DNA of 64,000 bases, from NCBI GenBank assembly GCA_947494715.1, contig CANLWG010000001.1:372001-436000 (forward strand), read 5' to 3'. Origin of the DNA: an uncultured Flavobacteriaceae bacterium (lineage in GTDB: Bacteria > Bacteroidota > Bacteroidia > Flavobacteriales > Flavobacteriaceae). Numbering within the stretch: the first letter of the stretch is position 1; every line of letters begins with the position of its first letter. The notes below the pieces were generated by a model, which was not told the origin of the DNA, did not search any database, and saw only the letters and a list, made by a program, of their open reading frames with translations. Position numbers and translations under genes: made by a program. Below, in pieces: positions 46,601 through 55,157 of this stretch.

Positions 46601-47402
46601 GTTTGCCTATGAAAATAATTTGTCCCATTGGCAACGTACCAAAACCACGGTTTCCCAGAATGACGGTTCCTTTTTGGAAACCAAGATTTACTATCCGAAC
46701 GATATCTCCAGTGCCACTTCCCTGAACGAGGGTGGCTCCCTAACGGATTTTGGCGCGATTCAAGATTTAGGGTCTGGTACACAGCACCAGATCGCGACCC
46801 CTATACAAACGGTACAGACCAGGATAGGGCCTGCACCAGCCTCCCAACGGGAAGTATTGTCCGTTCAGAGAAATGAGTACGGCCAATTTGGTACCTATGA
46901 CGATTCTGGTACCACACTAGTACTAAAGACTCTAAGACCGGTTACTACGGCCATTTCCAAAGGCAATGCCACCGTGGAGCCGAGGCTACAATACTTGGAT
47001 TACTTAGAAGGCAAGCCGCTAGAGGTCCGCAAGGAAAATGGAATCGATATAAGCTATATATGGGGATATGACAATACTTACCCCATCGCAAAAATAGAAA
47101 ACGCTTCATACGCCGATTTAACCACGGCTATTCCCGGAATGTCTACCGTGGATGATGTAAAAAACCTCAATGAGTCCAATATGGCATTAATTGATGGCCT
47201 ACGTAGCTCCAATCCTGAATTTATGGTTACCACGTTCGTATATGAACCCTTGGTAGGCGTTACATCCATTACTGATCCCAGAGGCTATGTTATGTATTAT
47301 GAGTATGATGATCTTCAAAGGTTAAAGACGTTAAAGGACGATCAACAGCATCCGGTTACCGACTACCTGTACCACTACATTGGCCAACCCGATACCAACT
47401 AA
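43695..47402 (+). CDS. Large exported YD-repeat (RHS-like) protein without core or tip
   Basis: The start is placed at ATG 43695, giving a clean signal peptide (KSIPLFAALMLGVFAANAQ); an ATG at 43674 adds 7 residues. The 1236-residue protein opens with the conserved Bacteroidota block PSHPNVASLFKSVITPV, EYSGLPNVSIPIYTV and GIVGLGWALNAGGAITRTI. A long beta-rich body follows, then one YD-type repeat near the end (VTSITDPRGYVMYYEYDDLQ). It has no RHS core and no toxin-like C-terminal extension. It precedes the RHS protein by 13 bp, so the two are a secreted pair, perhaps two parts of one shell-like complex. That partnership is inference. Confidence 0.75.
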   Translation: MKSIPLFAALMLGVFAANAQVEHKRVVPSHPNVASLFKSVITPVTEYSGLPNVSIPIYTVNEGEISLPISLNYHTGGIQVTEESGIVGLGWALNAGGAITRTINDRDDFETTYGWLDASNTRKHPDVPVNGLGHFNPDTDAFVNGITDNSVCKFDVDGTPTTFDIPSGPEELYDDLMPDTFHFNFNGYSGSFYFKKNGLGLEVHLTNKKGIDIQWIQDGTEEYFKIITEDGFQYTFNETAETSFPNPSIDLDSYVSTWFLKEIKDTAGNIIELVYSKKKDDLTTTRKLKPLRSFTQTYSVPIDQGTPGNPGYQEVAGPETEIEDVLLTEIKFRDRKVRFNYSPERVPDPNNPPDARKDVNGHYLQNLQVINEDLTVVYSFDFNYSYFGTERSYDYSEISLQNGDFGQTIGALDDGMPDINLRLRLDGITKNGIEKHHFAYHNAFIVPNKTSMAQDYWGFYNYAVNSQSFIPQIRNPDVTAQSSPLVFNQFNPANRIPDNNFAKLFSLREITYPTGGSTEFDYELNTFMANSNLTGTINAPTVLVQDFVEANESTPSSSITLRPNPNATLKLFYGITIRGWNRGSDPTDPLPKPNITTSHFQDNIVVLLKDSNGNQVHKQHIPSSMGNTLWSNYDPCGYTNTDPNCDDAGSPAIAFEFEESWNYGNPASYYNLTDSEYTLEVYFDDMQGQLYGQTLVRYEFEGEVVDDTRQYSVGGGLRVKSLTEKDNSGVQATKTNYNYHYFTDDNGVQVERSYGRIKTMPNYFTSHKVSYYVTDFDDGGYAPNALPVIVGSATSHNAFSKDAGSYVGYDQVEVTSEGTDGDNGKAIKKFYNEEDTFRAFTNIDYTDDNYQYPPIRVPHNGLLKTEEVYKKTDLGGYVKIRETEHDYEVNGIDAVGFSLSDLYTNNDYIISASREIPFSHPNVINAQLYSCEEFQIQLYPHYSNLIQQTGITEKVFDEQGNNPVVTTQEFAYENNLSHWQRTKTTVSQNDGSFLETKIYYPNDISSATSLNEGGSLTDFGAIQDLGSGTQHQIATPIQTVQTRIGPAPASQREVLSVQRNEYGQFGTYDDSGTTLVLKTLRPVTTAISKGNATVEPRLQYLDYLEGKPLEVRKENGIDISYIWGYDNTYPIAKIENASYADLTTAIPGMSTVDDVKNLNESNMALIDGLRSSNPEFMVTTFVYEPLVGVTSITDPRGYVMYYEYDDLQRLKTLKDDQQHPVTDYLYHYIGQPDTN

Positions 47403-47415
47403 TAATCCAAACGCT

Positions 47416-50400
47416 ATGTATTTACAAAATAAATTTGCCCAGTATTTTTCACCAATCTTACTATGTATTTTTGGTGTACTTTCGATATCCATCCATGGTC
47501 AAGATCCCAATACGATCAACGGACCTGATGTAATGACCGTTGGGGGAACGGGCGTTTTTTCCTTACCTTCCAATTTCGGTGGTAATCCGGATGCGTGGTC
47601 TATTAGTCCAGGTTCGGCCGCAGAATTTGTGACCACCGGATTACAATCCAGGACCATTAGGGCCTTAAGTGGTGCCCAATTTACGGTAAGTGCCTATAGG
47701 AACAACCCCACCTATCATATTGCGGGTAGAACCGTTAGGGTACAACCTGAGGCTCCTAATGCGCCAACTGTAAGTTACTCCAATTGTTCTGCCACACTGC
47801 AGAAGGTGGGGAGTCCCCCAAACGGGACCACATGGTATTGGCAGGGGAAAAATAGTAGTGGCACCAATAGCAATTCCGGTAATAATGCATCAAGCCCCTA
47901 TAATGTAAGCGAGGGTAGCGGTACTTATTATATTAGGGGATACAATGGTTATGAATGGGGACCTTACAATGCGGTATCCGTAGATCTGGGCCCACCTGCA
48001 TCCTTGACCGCATCGTCCAGTCAGGTCTGTGCTCCCGGTCAGGTGACCTTTACGGCCAACGGTAATGCATCCTATTCCAAATACAAGTGGTATGACATTA
48101 CTGGGAACCTATTACAGGAGAGTGGTTCAATGACCTATCAGACCCCACAGTTAACGCAGTCTACCAATTTTAAGGTAAGCGGCGTAAAGGCCTTAAATGG
48201 CTGCGAAGGCCCACAGACCATAATTACGGCCACCGTTAAACCGGCGTATGGCCTTATCGCAGGTGATGGCGAAAACGCATGTGGATCAAATCAGATTACA
48301 ATTTCTGCAACTTCAACCTATTTTACCATTTCAGGAATACAGCATCAGTGGTATTCCAATGCGGCCGGTACAATACCAGTTGCAAGTCAAGTTGTGGATA
48401 AAGATGGAAACGGTCAAATTACGAACAATGATGCCGCACTGGGAGGATACACCACGGAGGTGACCGTAACAGTTTCATCATCCCAGACCTATTATATGAA
48501 ACATACGATCAACGGTTGTTCAAGCAATCTGATACCGGTGAACGCCAACTACAATGCAACGGCCTTTACCTGGTACAAGGACAAGGATAATGACGGTTTT
48601 TATGATGATTCCCTGGTACAATGCGATTCTCCGGGGCCGGAGTACACCACGGCGTCCAGAGATCCCGGTGATTGTGACGATGACAATCCGTTGATCAACC
48701 CGGATACCCGGTGGTATCTGGATTTGGACAACGACTATCTTGGCGATGCCTCAGAACCCTATGTGGCCCGGTGTACCCGGCCAGAGGGCTATGTACGCAA
48801 CAGTTCCGATAGCTGTCCGGATATAAAATCGTATGATAATTCCTGTACCGGCCTTGTCTATGATCCAACGGACAAAAACTATGTCTATACCCGGACCTAT
48901 CAGAAATCACGAAACTCGATTCCAACCCAAAAGTTCGACGAGGGCACAGATGGCATATTCGATGTAGAGAACGACTACATCCAGGACATTACGTATTTTG
49001 ATGGCCTGGGACGGCCCATCCAGCAAATTGCCATACGGGCCTCAACGGATGAAAAGGATATTATAACCCATATGGGCTACGACAGCTATGGCAGGCAGGA
49101 CAAAAATTGGCTTCCTTTCCACGACCCCGTGGGCGGTGTGGGAACCTACCGTACGGACGATATGGAAGCAGCTACAAAGGCCCATTACAAGACCCATTAT
49201 GGGGACGACTTTCCGAATACCTTGCAGGCGGATATCAATCCGTATGGCCAGCAGTATTTTGAGACCTCTCCCTTGAACCGGGTAAAGAAACAGGCAGCAC
49301 CCGGGGAGGATTGGGAACTGGATCCGGATAATGATGACCGTAGCGTGGAATCCGAATATAATACCAATACGGCAGCCGATAACATACGAAGGCTAAGGGC
49401 CACGACCAGCTTTGCCAACAATACCTATACGCCGGAGCTGGACTACGCGATATACACCGGCGCCAACCCGGATGAGTTCTATGGTACCGGGGAACTCCGG
49501 AAGACCATTGTAAAGGATGAAAACCACACGGGTACGCAAAAGAACCATACCATAGAGGAGTTTAGGGACGATCAGAACCGCGTGGTCATGAAACGTATGT
49601 ATGCGGATACGGATACGGACGGCAACGGAACCGTGGAATTGGAAGTACCCCACGATACCTATTATGTCTATGATGATTTTGGCAATCTGGGCTTTGTATT
49701 GCCGCCCAATATGGACGTAAGTTCCAATTCCGAGGACCTGGCCAGTATCCGTGCCAATATGGATGCCCTGGGTTACCGGTATGTATACGACCACCGCAAC
49801 CGCTTGGTAGAAAAACAAATACCCGGCAAGGAGAAGGAGTACATCATCTACAATATGCTGGACCAACCGATCATGACCCAGGATGCCAACCAAAGGATGG
49901 TGAGCAATCCTGATCTTACCGCGGACGAATGGCTCTTTACCAAGTACGACGCCTTTGGTCGTATGGCCTATACGGGCATAGCCGTGGAGACGGGGGATTA
50001 TTCCCGAGTACAGATTCAGGGGGAAGTGGATGCCTTGACCGATCCTTTATGGGTAATCCAAAGCAGTTCTACCAATACGTTTGGAGGTACGGATATCTAC
50101 TATGACAACGGGGCCTACCCGAACAATACCACAACGCCCAGTGTGCCTAGGGTCACCTTGGACGAAGTATTGACCATTAATTATTACGATACCTATGTAA
50201 ATGAGCTTTCCGGTGCCCCGGGTTCTATTACCATTTTGGGGTCCGATCCGGCCGCTTCCCAGGCAAACAATGTGCAGGGGCTTCCTACGGGGAGCCGGGT
50301 AAAGGTCTTGGATGTTGCCGGTCCGGATGTCTGGATAAATACCCGATCCTACTATGATGACAAGGGCAGGGCCGTCTATACCTATGCCAACAATACCTAT

Positions 50401-52767
50401 TTGGGTACGGTGGACATTGTGGAGACCCAACTGGATTTCATAGGCAAGCCGGAAAAGACCCGGACCACCCATATACGGAACGGGGTCACTTTGGTAACGC
50501 TGGACAATTTTACCTATGACCATGTAGGCCGTTTGTTGGCCCAGACCCAATGTATTGGCGATGGGACCCTAGGGAGTGAATGCCCCTCCACCGGTAACCT
50601 GGATGTTGATTTGATCTGGGACGGGCTGGGTACCATTAACTCGGATACCGAGGCCACCAACAGTATCATTGTTAGGAATGCGGACATTGTTCCCGGAACG
50701 GGCGGTACCACTTTGCGTATTGTCAACGATATTGAGCGGGAATTGATCGTTCTCAACGAATATGACGTCCTTGGCCTGCTCAAGACCAAAAAGGTAGGGG
50801 GCACGGTTAGTACGGACGTTCTACAGTCGCCCGGATTACAACAGGTGGTACACACCTACAACGTTCAGGGCTGGTTAAAGCAGATCAACGATCCGAACAA
50901 CCTGGGGAGCCAGCTCTTTGGCATGGCCCTACAGTACAACGATATTACCGATCCGAACAAAAAATTGTTCAACGGCAATATAAGCGGTACCCAATGGAAG
51001 ACCGCCAGCCCGGTGACCGGAAGTAACCCCATAAGTACGTCCTATACCTATACCTATGATGCCTTGAACCGCATTACGGAAGCCACGGACAACACCACCC
51101 ATTATAATTTAACCAATTTGTCCTACGATAAGAACGGAAATATCCTATCTTTACAACGGCAGGGGCATACGGATGCCAATGCAACGCTCTTTGGAAAAAT
51201 GGACGACCTTACCTATAGCTATACAGGTAACCGGCTCCAGGCAGTGGATGATGATTCTACGGCCAGTGCCACACTGGGCTTTGTGGATGGTGCAGAATCG
51301 GCTACGGAATATATCTATGATGACAACGGCAACATGATCACGGATGCCAACAAGGGCATTACGGACATCGAGTACAACCATCTGGACCTTCCCGTAAAAG
51401 TGACCATAAACACCACCTCCGTTAGCGGAACCATAGATTACATCTATGATGCAACAGGGGTAAAGCTCAAGAAGTTAAAGACCAGTATGGGGGAAACCAA
51501 TGGAACGGAATATGCGGGCAACTATATTTATGAGGGCAGTACGTTGCAATTTTTTAGCCACCCTGAGGGTTATGTTACCCCGGGGGCGGTAGCCGGGTCC
51601 TATGACTATGTCTACCAATATGTAGACCACTTGGGGAACGTGCGCCTTTCCTATGCGGATGCCAACCAAGGTACTTCTGATCCCGTTGACCTGGAGATTG
51701 TGGAGGAGAATAATTACTATCCCTTTGGGCTAAAGCATAGGGGGTACAACCAGAGCAGTTCTTCCCTGGGCAACGATGTGGCCCAACGGTGGAAGTTCGG
51801 AGGCAACGAGCGACAGGAAGACCTAGATCTCAACTGGTACGACGTTACGGCTAGGAACTACGATCCCGCCTTGGGCAGGTGGATGAACATGGATCCATTG
51901 GCCGATCAGATGCGGAGGCATTCACCATATAACTATGCGTTTGACAACCCGATATTTTATATAGACCGGGACGGGATGGCACCTTATGCGAGCAATGGGT
52001 ATCAGAATTTCGATTACGAAGAGGCCCGTGCGCAAGGTATTAGCGGAACCGGTGGCGAGGGTACGGTTAACATTGAAGATCTTGATGGTAATGTATTAGG
52101 GACTGTCAGTACTTCGGATTATAACGAGGTGAAGATGGGAGATGGTGGCAGTGGAAACGAGGATTGCTGTGATCAAGAAAGAAGAGGCTCCGGTGATAGG
52201 GCTAGGAAAAGGAGTTGGGAAAGAAATTGGGAAAGAGACCAAGGTGAAGCCTACGCCGCTTATTTCCGGATTCAAGCTGAGGAAGTGCAATCAAGAATTG
52301 ACGCAATGAATTCTGTTCAGGCTAATGATGATGAGAACTATATAGGTTTGACCTGGAGAACACCAACAGGAATTGCAGCTATTCTATCAGGTACTAGGTT
52401 TAACTTCCTAAAACCGGTTGGTGCTTTGGGATCTGCGAGAGGATCTACTTTGATTTCCACTACCCTAAGTAAGGCTTTTCCAGGACATATTTACAGAAGT
52501 GTGCTAGGAAGGAATATTGCCACAGAATATTTAGTAAAGAAAACCGGAACAACTGTAATAGGCAGGATAGGAGGTAGATTATTGAGCAGATTTGTACCGG
52601 GCCTCGGCTGGGGATTAATGGCCTATGACTTTGGTGCGTTTGGCATAAAAGCGTGGAATCATTCCGTAGATACTCAGTATGGTGGTAGTCACAGAGCATA
52701 TATGCAGGCTCTTAACAGGGTTGTGGAGGGAGATAGAAAAAGAGTAGGCTCATTTAGGGGGCAGTGA
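47416..52767 (+). CDS. RHS-repeat polymorphic toxin-like protein (DUF6443, RHS core, variable C-terminal tip)
   Basis: The ATG at 47416 gives a signal peptide (SPILLCIFGVLSISIHG) and 1783 residues; a TTG at 47380 inside the previous gene is less likely. The order is: Ig-like domains (about 30-370), an Asp-rich calcium-loop segment (about 380-465; DKDNDGFYDD, DLDNDYLG), a DUF6443 block (about 490-600; DITYFDGLGRPIQQI), YD repeats, then an RHS core (about 1430-1520; NERQEDLDLNWYDV, ARNYDPALGRWMNMDPLAD, PIFYIDRDGM). A ~260-residue tip of different character follows (Arg/Glu-rich patch, then two hydrophobic segments), with no recognised toxin family. Such tips are usually the toxic part, with the cognate immunity gene directly after. 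Confidence 0.82.
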   Translation: MYLQNKFAQYFSPILLCIFGVLSISIHGQDPNTINGPDVMTVGGTGVFSLPSNFGGNPDAWSISPGSAAEFVTTGLQSRTIRALSGAQFTVSAYRNNPTYHIAGRTVRVQPEAPNAPTVSYSNCSATLQKVGSPPNGTTWYWQGKNSSGTNSNSGNNASSPYNVSEGSGTYYIRGYNGYEWGPYNAVSVDLGPPASLTASSSQVCAPGQVTFTANGNASYSKYKWYDITGNLLQESGSMTYQTPQLTQSTNFKVSGVKALNGCEGPQTIITATVKPAYGLIAGDGENACGSNQITISATSTYFTISGIQHQWYSNAAGTIPVASQVVDKDGNGQITNNDAALGGYTTEVTVTVSSSQTYYMKHTINGCSSNLIPVNANYNATAFTWYKDKDNDGFYDDSLVQCDSPGPEYTTASRDPGDCDDDNPLINPDTRWYLDLDNDYLGDASEPYVARCTRPEGYVRNSSDSCPDIKSYDNSCTGLVYDPTDKNYVYTRTYQKSRNSIPTQKFDEGTDGIFDVENDYIQDITYFDGLGRPIQQIAIRASTDEKDIITHMGYDSYGRQDKNWLPFHDPVGGVGTYRTDDMEAATKAHYKTHYGDDFPNTLQADINPYGQQYFETSPLNRVKKQAAPGEDWELDPDNDDRSVESEYNTNTAADNIRRLRATTSFANNTYTPELDYAIYTGANPDEFYGTGELRKTIVKDENHTGTQKNHTIEEFRDDQNRVVMKRMYADTDTDGNGTVELEVPHDTYYVYDDFGNLGFVLPPNMDVSSNSEDLASIRANMDALGYRYVYDHRNRLVEKQIPGKEKEYIIYNMLDQPIMTQDANQRMVSNPDLTADEWLFTKYDAFGRMAYTGIAVETGDYSRVQIQGEVDALTDPLWVIQSSSTNTFGGTDIYYDNGAYPNNTTTPSVPRVTLDEVLTINYYDTYVNELSGAPGSITILGSDPAASQANNVQGLPTGSRVKVLDVAGPDVWINTRSYYDDKGRAVYTYANNTYLGTVDIVETQLDFIGKPEKTRTTHIRNGVTLVTLDNFTYDHVGRLLAQTQCIGDGTLGSECPSTGNLDVDLIWDGLGTINSDTEATNSIIVRNADIVPGTGGTTLRIVNDIERELIVLNEYDVLGLLKTKKVGGTVSTDVLQSPGLQQVVHTYNVQGWLKQINDPNNLGSQLFGMALQYNDITDPNKKLFNGNISGTQWKTASPVTGSNPISTSYTYTYDALNRITEATDNTTHYNLTNLSYDKNGNILSLQRQGHTDANATLFGKMDDLTYSYTGNRLQAVDDDSTASATLGFVDGAESATEYIYDDNGNMITDANKGITDIEYNHLDLPVKVTINTTSVSGTIDYIYDATGVKLKKLKTSMGETNGTEYAGNYIYEGSTLQFFSHPEGYVTPGAVAGSYDYVYQYVDHLGNVRLSYADANQGTSDPVDLEIVEENNYYPFGLKHRGYNQSSSSLGNDVAQRWKFGGNERQEDLDLNWYDVTARNYDPALGRWMNMDPLADQMRRHSPYNYAFDNPIFYIDRDGMAPYASNGYQNFDYEEARAQGISGTGGEGTVNIEDLDGNVLGTVSTSDYNEVKMGDGGSGNEDCCDQERRGSGDRARKRSWERNWERDQGEAYAAYFRIQAEEVQSRIDAMNSVQANDDENYIGLTWRTPTGIAAILSGTRFNFLKPVGALGSARGSTLISTTLSKAFPGHIYRSVLGRNIATEYLVKKTGTTVIGRIGGRLLSRFVPGLGWGLMAYDFGAFGIKAWNHSVDTQYGGSHRAYMQALNRVVEGDRKRVGSFRGQ

Positions 52768-52825
52768 TTTTAAACATGTTTTAACTACTTAATAAAGCTA
52801 GTAGAATAAAGTTAAAATAATTATA

Positions 52826-53140
52826 ATGATACAGATGAAAAAGGAAATTAATATTTTTTCGGAATTGAGACAATTTATTATAAATGAAAGATGGGAATAC
52901 GATTTTGAATTGAAAATGGATACATCGCTGCAAGAAGATTTGGGCATTTATGGAGATGATGCTTCAGAAATTTTGCAGAAATTTTGTCAAAGGTTTAATG
53001 TTGAGTATTCAGATTTTCTTTTCGATGATTATTTTCGACCTGATTCTGATTGGACGGACGTTTTTAGAAAGAAAAGGACATATAAAGGGTTAACTTTAGG
53101 TGATCTGGTAAATGCCATTAAGCTTGGGAAATTGGCATAA
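52826..53140 (+). CDS. DUF1493-family small protein, candidate immunity protein
   Basis: The 104-residue cytoplasmic protein has the DUF1493 pattern: TSLQEDLGIYGDDASEIL, then FCQRFNVEYSDF, DDYFRPD, and a C-terminal GLTLGDLVNAIKLGK. The fold is thought to be acyl-carrier-protein-like. It lies 58 bp after the RHS tip on the same strand and is followed by a terminator, the usual place for the immunity gene of a polymorphic toxin. Family call is good; the immunity role is inference from position. Confidence 0.7.
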   Translation: MIQMKKEINIFSELRQFIINERWEYDFELKMDTSLQEDLGIYGDDASEILQKFCQRFNVEYSDFLFDDYFRPDSDWTDVFRKKRTYKGLTLGDLVNAIKLGKLA

Positions 53141-53218
53141 GTAAAAAGTATTTGCTAAATCATTGTAAATCGACCTCAAGAGTATTTTGCCTTCAACGTC
53201 TTAGTTAAGAACCGCAAG

Positions 53219-53246
53219 AACCACGGCAGTATTGTCGTGGTTTTTT
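53219..53246 (+). terminator. Rho-independent terminator after the DUF1493 gene
   Basis: Imperfect stem AACCACG...CGTGGTT with an internal mismatch and a short loop, followed directly by a run of six T. It closes the RHS/DUF1493 unit. Confidence 0.8.
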
Positions 53247-53301
53247 GTAAAAACACGGTAATAGGCCCTATTATAAATAGTTCGTTGAAATTTTAGATTA
53301 A

Positions 53302-53382
53302 AGCAACGAGCGACAGGAGGCCCCGGAAGATTTGGTAGGCTTGTTGCCGAGGTTCAAGCCCATCCACTTGACGCGAGACTAA
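53302..53382 (+). pseudogene. RHS core remnant 1
   Basis: Bases 53303-53318 repeat exactly 16 bp of the RHS core (51803-51818) in the frame that reads NERQE, then diverge and reach TAA at 53380-53382. It marks an old recombination junction where an RHS C-terminal cassette was displaced. Only about 16 bp are identical, so it is a small footprint. Confidence 0.5.
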
Positions 53383-53391
53383 TTCGTTATA

Positions 53392-53742
53392 ATGGTTTTA
53401 AAATCAACTAAGCAAAGTTATATGGAATTATATATCTATTCACGGGAGCAGGATTTTTTACAATCGCCTCATAAAATCCGTGATTTTTCAAAAATAAGAA
53501 AGGGGTTTAGGACAGGTCTGCTCTGTACCATGGAAGATAAAATAACAGTATGGCATGATGATAAATTAAATGTTTATGATTCGGTACTTCTCTGGGAAAG
53601 AACATTGTTTGGCAAAAGACTAAGGAAATTAAATAAGTTTCCAGTTGAAGTTCATGTTCTAGAGGTAAAAAACAAGGACGAAATCATATACAAGAATGCT
53701 TCGAATATAGCATGGGCTATTTTGGATAACAAGAAACCATAA
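53392..53742 (+). CDS. Hypothetical small protein in the RHS cassette array
   Basis: A 116-residue soluble protein of no recognised family, basic (many Lys/Arg), with segments ELYIYSREQDFLQSP, TVWHDDKLNVYDSVLLWER and NASNIAWAILD. An internal ATG at 53422 is an alternative start. It lies right after the RHS core remnant and before an orphan tip, so it may be an immunity gene whose toxin was lost. That role is inferred only from place. Confidence 0.5.
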   Translation: MVLKSTKQSYMELYIYSREQDFLQSPHKIRDFSKIRKGFRTGLLCTMEDKITVWHDDKLNVYDSVLLWERTLFGKRLRKLNKFPVEVHVLEVKNKDEIIYKNASNIAWAILDNKKP

Positions 53743-53826
53743 TAAATGTTCTCCGTAATGTTCCAAATAGGTACTTTTACCACAATGGCTTTTAAGTCTT
53801 TAATTATTAATGCTCTGTAAGTAAGG

Positions 53827-53848
53827 GAGGCCGCCGATAAGCGGCCTC
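53827..53848 (+). terminator. Strong hairpin, probable terminator
   Basis: Perfect 8-bp GC-rich stem GAGGCCGC / GCGGCCTC with a 6-nt loop (CGATAA), followed by a short T-rich stretch. It sits between the 116-residue protein and the orphan tip. Confidence 0.65.
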
Positions 53849-53937
53849 TTGTTACATTATGGGATTAGAATTTCGCTTAGTAGTTTAGTATTAGGGTTTT
53901 CCTTTGCCAAATGTATCAAAAACGGTGATGGCCAAGA

Positions 53938-54258
53938 GTGGTAGGTCTTGCTGATGAGCAAACGCATACCTTGGAATGGGATTCTGGAACAATGAATGGC
54001 CAAGGTTCATGGCGAGTATATGGAAACTGGCTAATTCATGAAGGGGCATCAGACCCGACTAGTATAGCTTGGGGAGCAATTGGATGCATAGAAGTATGTG
54101 GAGTTGGGGGCTGGACCAGATTCAATGATTCTATAAAAAACCTCTCAGGAAGTACCGATTTGGAAGCCATAGGCAACTCAGGAAAGTTAATAGCTAAATA
54201 TGAAGCTGCGATTAGACCACCCCTTATCCAGCAAACGAATACTCGAAGAGGTAACTAA
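53938..54258 (+). pseudogene. Orphan RHS/polymorphic toxin tip (possible L,D-transpeptidase-like fold)
   Basis: A 106-codon frame with only a GTG near its start (stop codon 12 bp upstream), no signal peptide and no ribosome-binding site. It therefore reads as a detached toxin C terminus rather than a free-standing gene. It contains NWLIHEG and, 16 residues after the His, GAIGCIEVCG. His followed by x-GCI resembles the catalytic pair of YkuD/Tlde1-like peptidoglycan enzymes, though the spacing and Ser-x-Gly-Cys form are not exact. The next gene encodes an exported lipoprotein that could protect the periplasm. The enzyme call is tentative. Confidence 0.45.
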
Positions 54259-54271
54259 TAAAAATATCATT

Positions 54272-54787
54272 ATGAGAAATTTGTTCATCTTATTTTTTGT
54301 TCTACAAAATATAAGTTGTGTAGCACAAAATGGCAAATGGGAAGAGCTGGAAAGAGCATTCAATGAATCCCAAAAAGTATGCAAACCTTGCATCGATGAT
54401 TTTTCTGAAGAAAAAATAGGGTATTTGATGAATGCTCTGAACAGAGATTTTTCCACTAGCATTTTTGACAGTTTAAAGTATAGTAAACAAATCGCTTTTT
54501 CACGTTGTAAAAACAATTATCAGGAAAAAGGTTATTTGGATTGCTTTTATATCAATGAATTAATTGCAGCAAACAAATCGAATGCGGCAAAAATATTTGA
54601 CTATTTAAGCAATATTGATGAAAAAACAATTTACTATAATCCTCCACAATATTGGAGTTGGTATCTTTTGGAGGACAAGATTTATTTTCTTTATTCTAAT
54701 ACTTATGCGAAGGAAAGTGATGAGTTTTTAGAAGTTAAAGGTATAATGGATATGATTTTTTTATCAGATTATGATGATTCTAATTGA
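54272..54787 (+). CDS. Exported lipoprotein-like protein, candidate periplasmic immunity protein
   Basis: The start is set at ATG 54272, giving a signal peptide with lipobox-like LQNISC (or cleavage after VAQ) and 171 residues; upstream in-frame codons lack such a signal. The mature part is Cys-containing and mixed (KVCKPCIDDFSEEKIGYL, YYNPPQYWSWYLLEDKIYF). The family is not recognised. It begins 13 bp after the orphan tip's stop and is followed by a terminator. A periplasmic immunity protein would match a tip acting on peptidoglycan, but this is inference. Confidence 0.6.
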   Translation: MRNLFILFFVLQNISCVAQNGKWEELERAFNESQKVCKPCIDDFSEEKIGYLMNALNRDFSTSIFDSLKYSKQIAFSRCKNNYQEKGYLDCFYINELIAANKSNAAKIFDYLSNIDEKTIYYNPPQYWSWYLLEDKIYFLYSNTYAKESDEFLEVKGIMDMIFLSDYDDSN

Positions 54788-54841
54788 TAACATCTAGTTT
54801 TTGATTAATGCTAACATGGGTTGAGAATTAATAATAAGTAG

Positions 54842-54868
54842 AAACCACGATTGAAAAATCGTGGTTTT
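54842..54868 (+). terminator. Rho-independent terminator after the orphan tip/lipoprotein pair
   Basis: Perfect 10-bp stem AAACCACGAT / ATCGTGGTTT with a short A-rich loop and T tail. The CCACG/CGTGG stem core is shared with the terminator at 53219-53246. Confidence 0.8.
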
Positions 54869-54932
54869 GCTTGAAATGAGCATAAGCAATATTTTATTTT
54901 TACTGGATAGGTTCTTTGAAAATTTGACTTAT

Positions 54933-55048
54933 CGGCTAGGAACTACGATCCCGCTTTGGGAAGATGGATGAACATAGATCCCTTGGCCGATCAGATACTT
55001 AAATGGGGATTAACCATAACTAGTAACAAACCTGAATACATTTTTTAA
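54933..55048 (+). pseudogene. RHS core remnant 2 with short degenerate tail
   Basis: About 64 bp (54933-54996) match the RHS core at 51848-51911 with roughly seven mismatches, mostly synonymous, reading ARNYDPALGRWMNIDPLADQ in frame. Seventeen unrelated codons and TAA (55046-55048) follow. There is no upstream reading frame. It marks the right edge of the RHS cassette array; the rest of the 370-bp gap holds only a terminator. Confidence 0.8.
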
Positions 55049-55157
55049 GAGGCGTGCACTTCATCCAAAAGAACTGCATTTTGTAGTATTTTACGCACTA
55101 TTTTCGTAATTTTAAGGCAATTTAGCTTTTAGACCATACCTATAACCAAAGTTCCCC

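Noticed and set aside
47380-47415. TTG start for the RHS protein overlapping the upstream gene
   Set aside because: The ATG at 47416 is followed at once by a proper signal peptide; the extra 12 residues are not signal-like.
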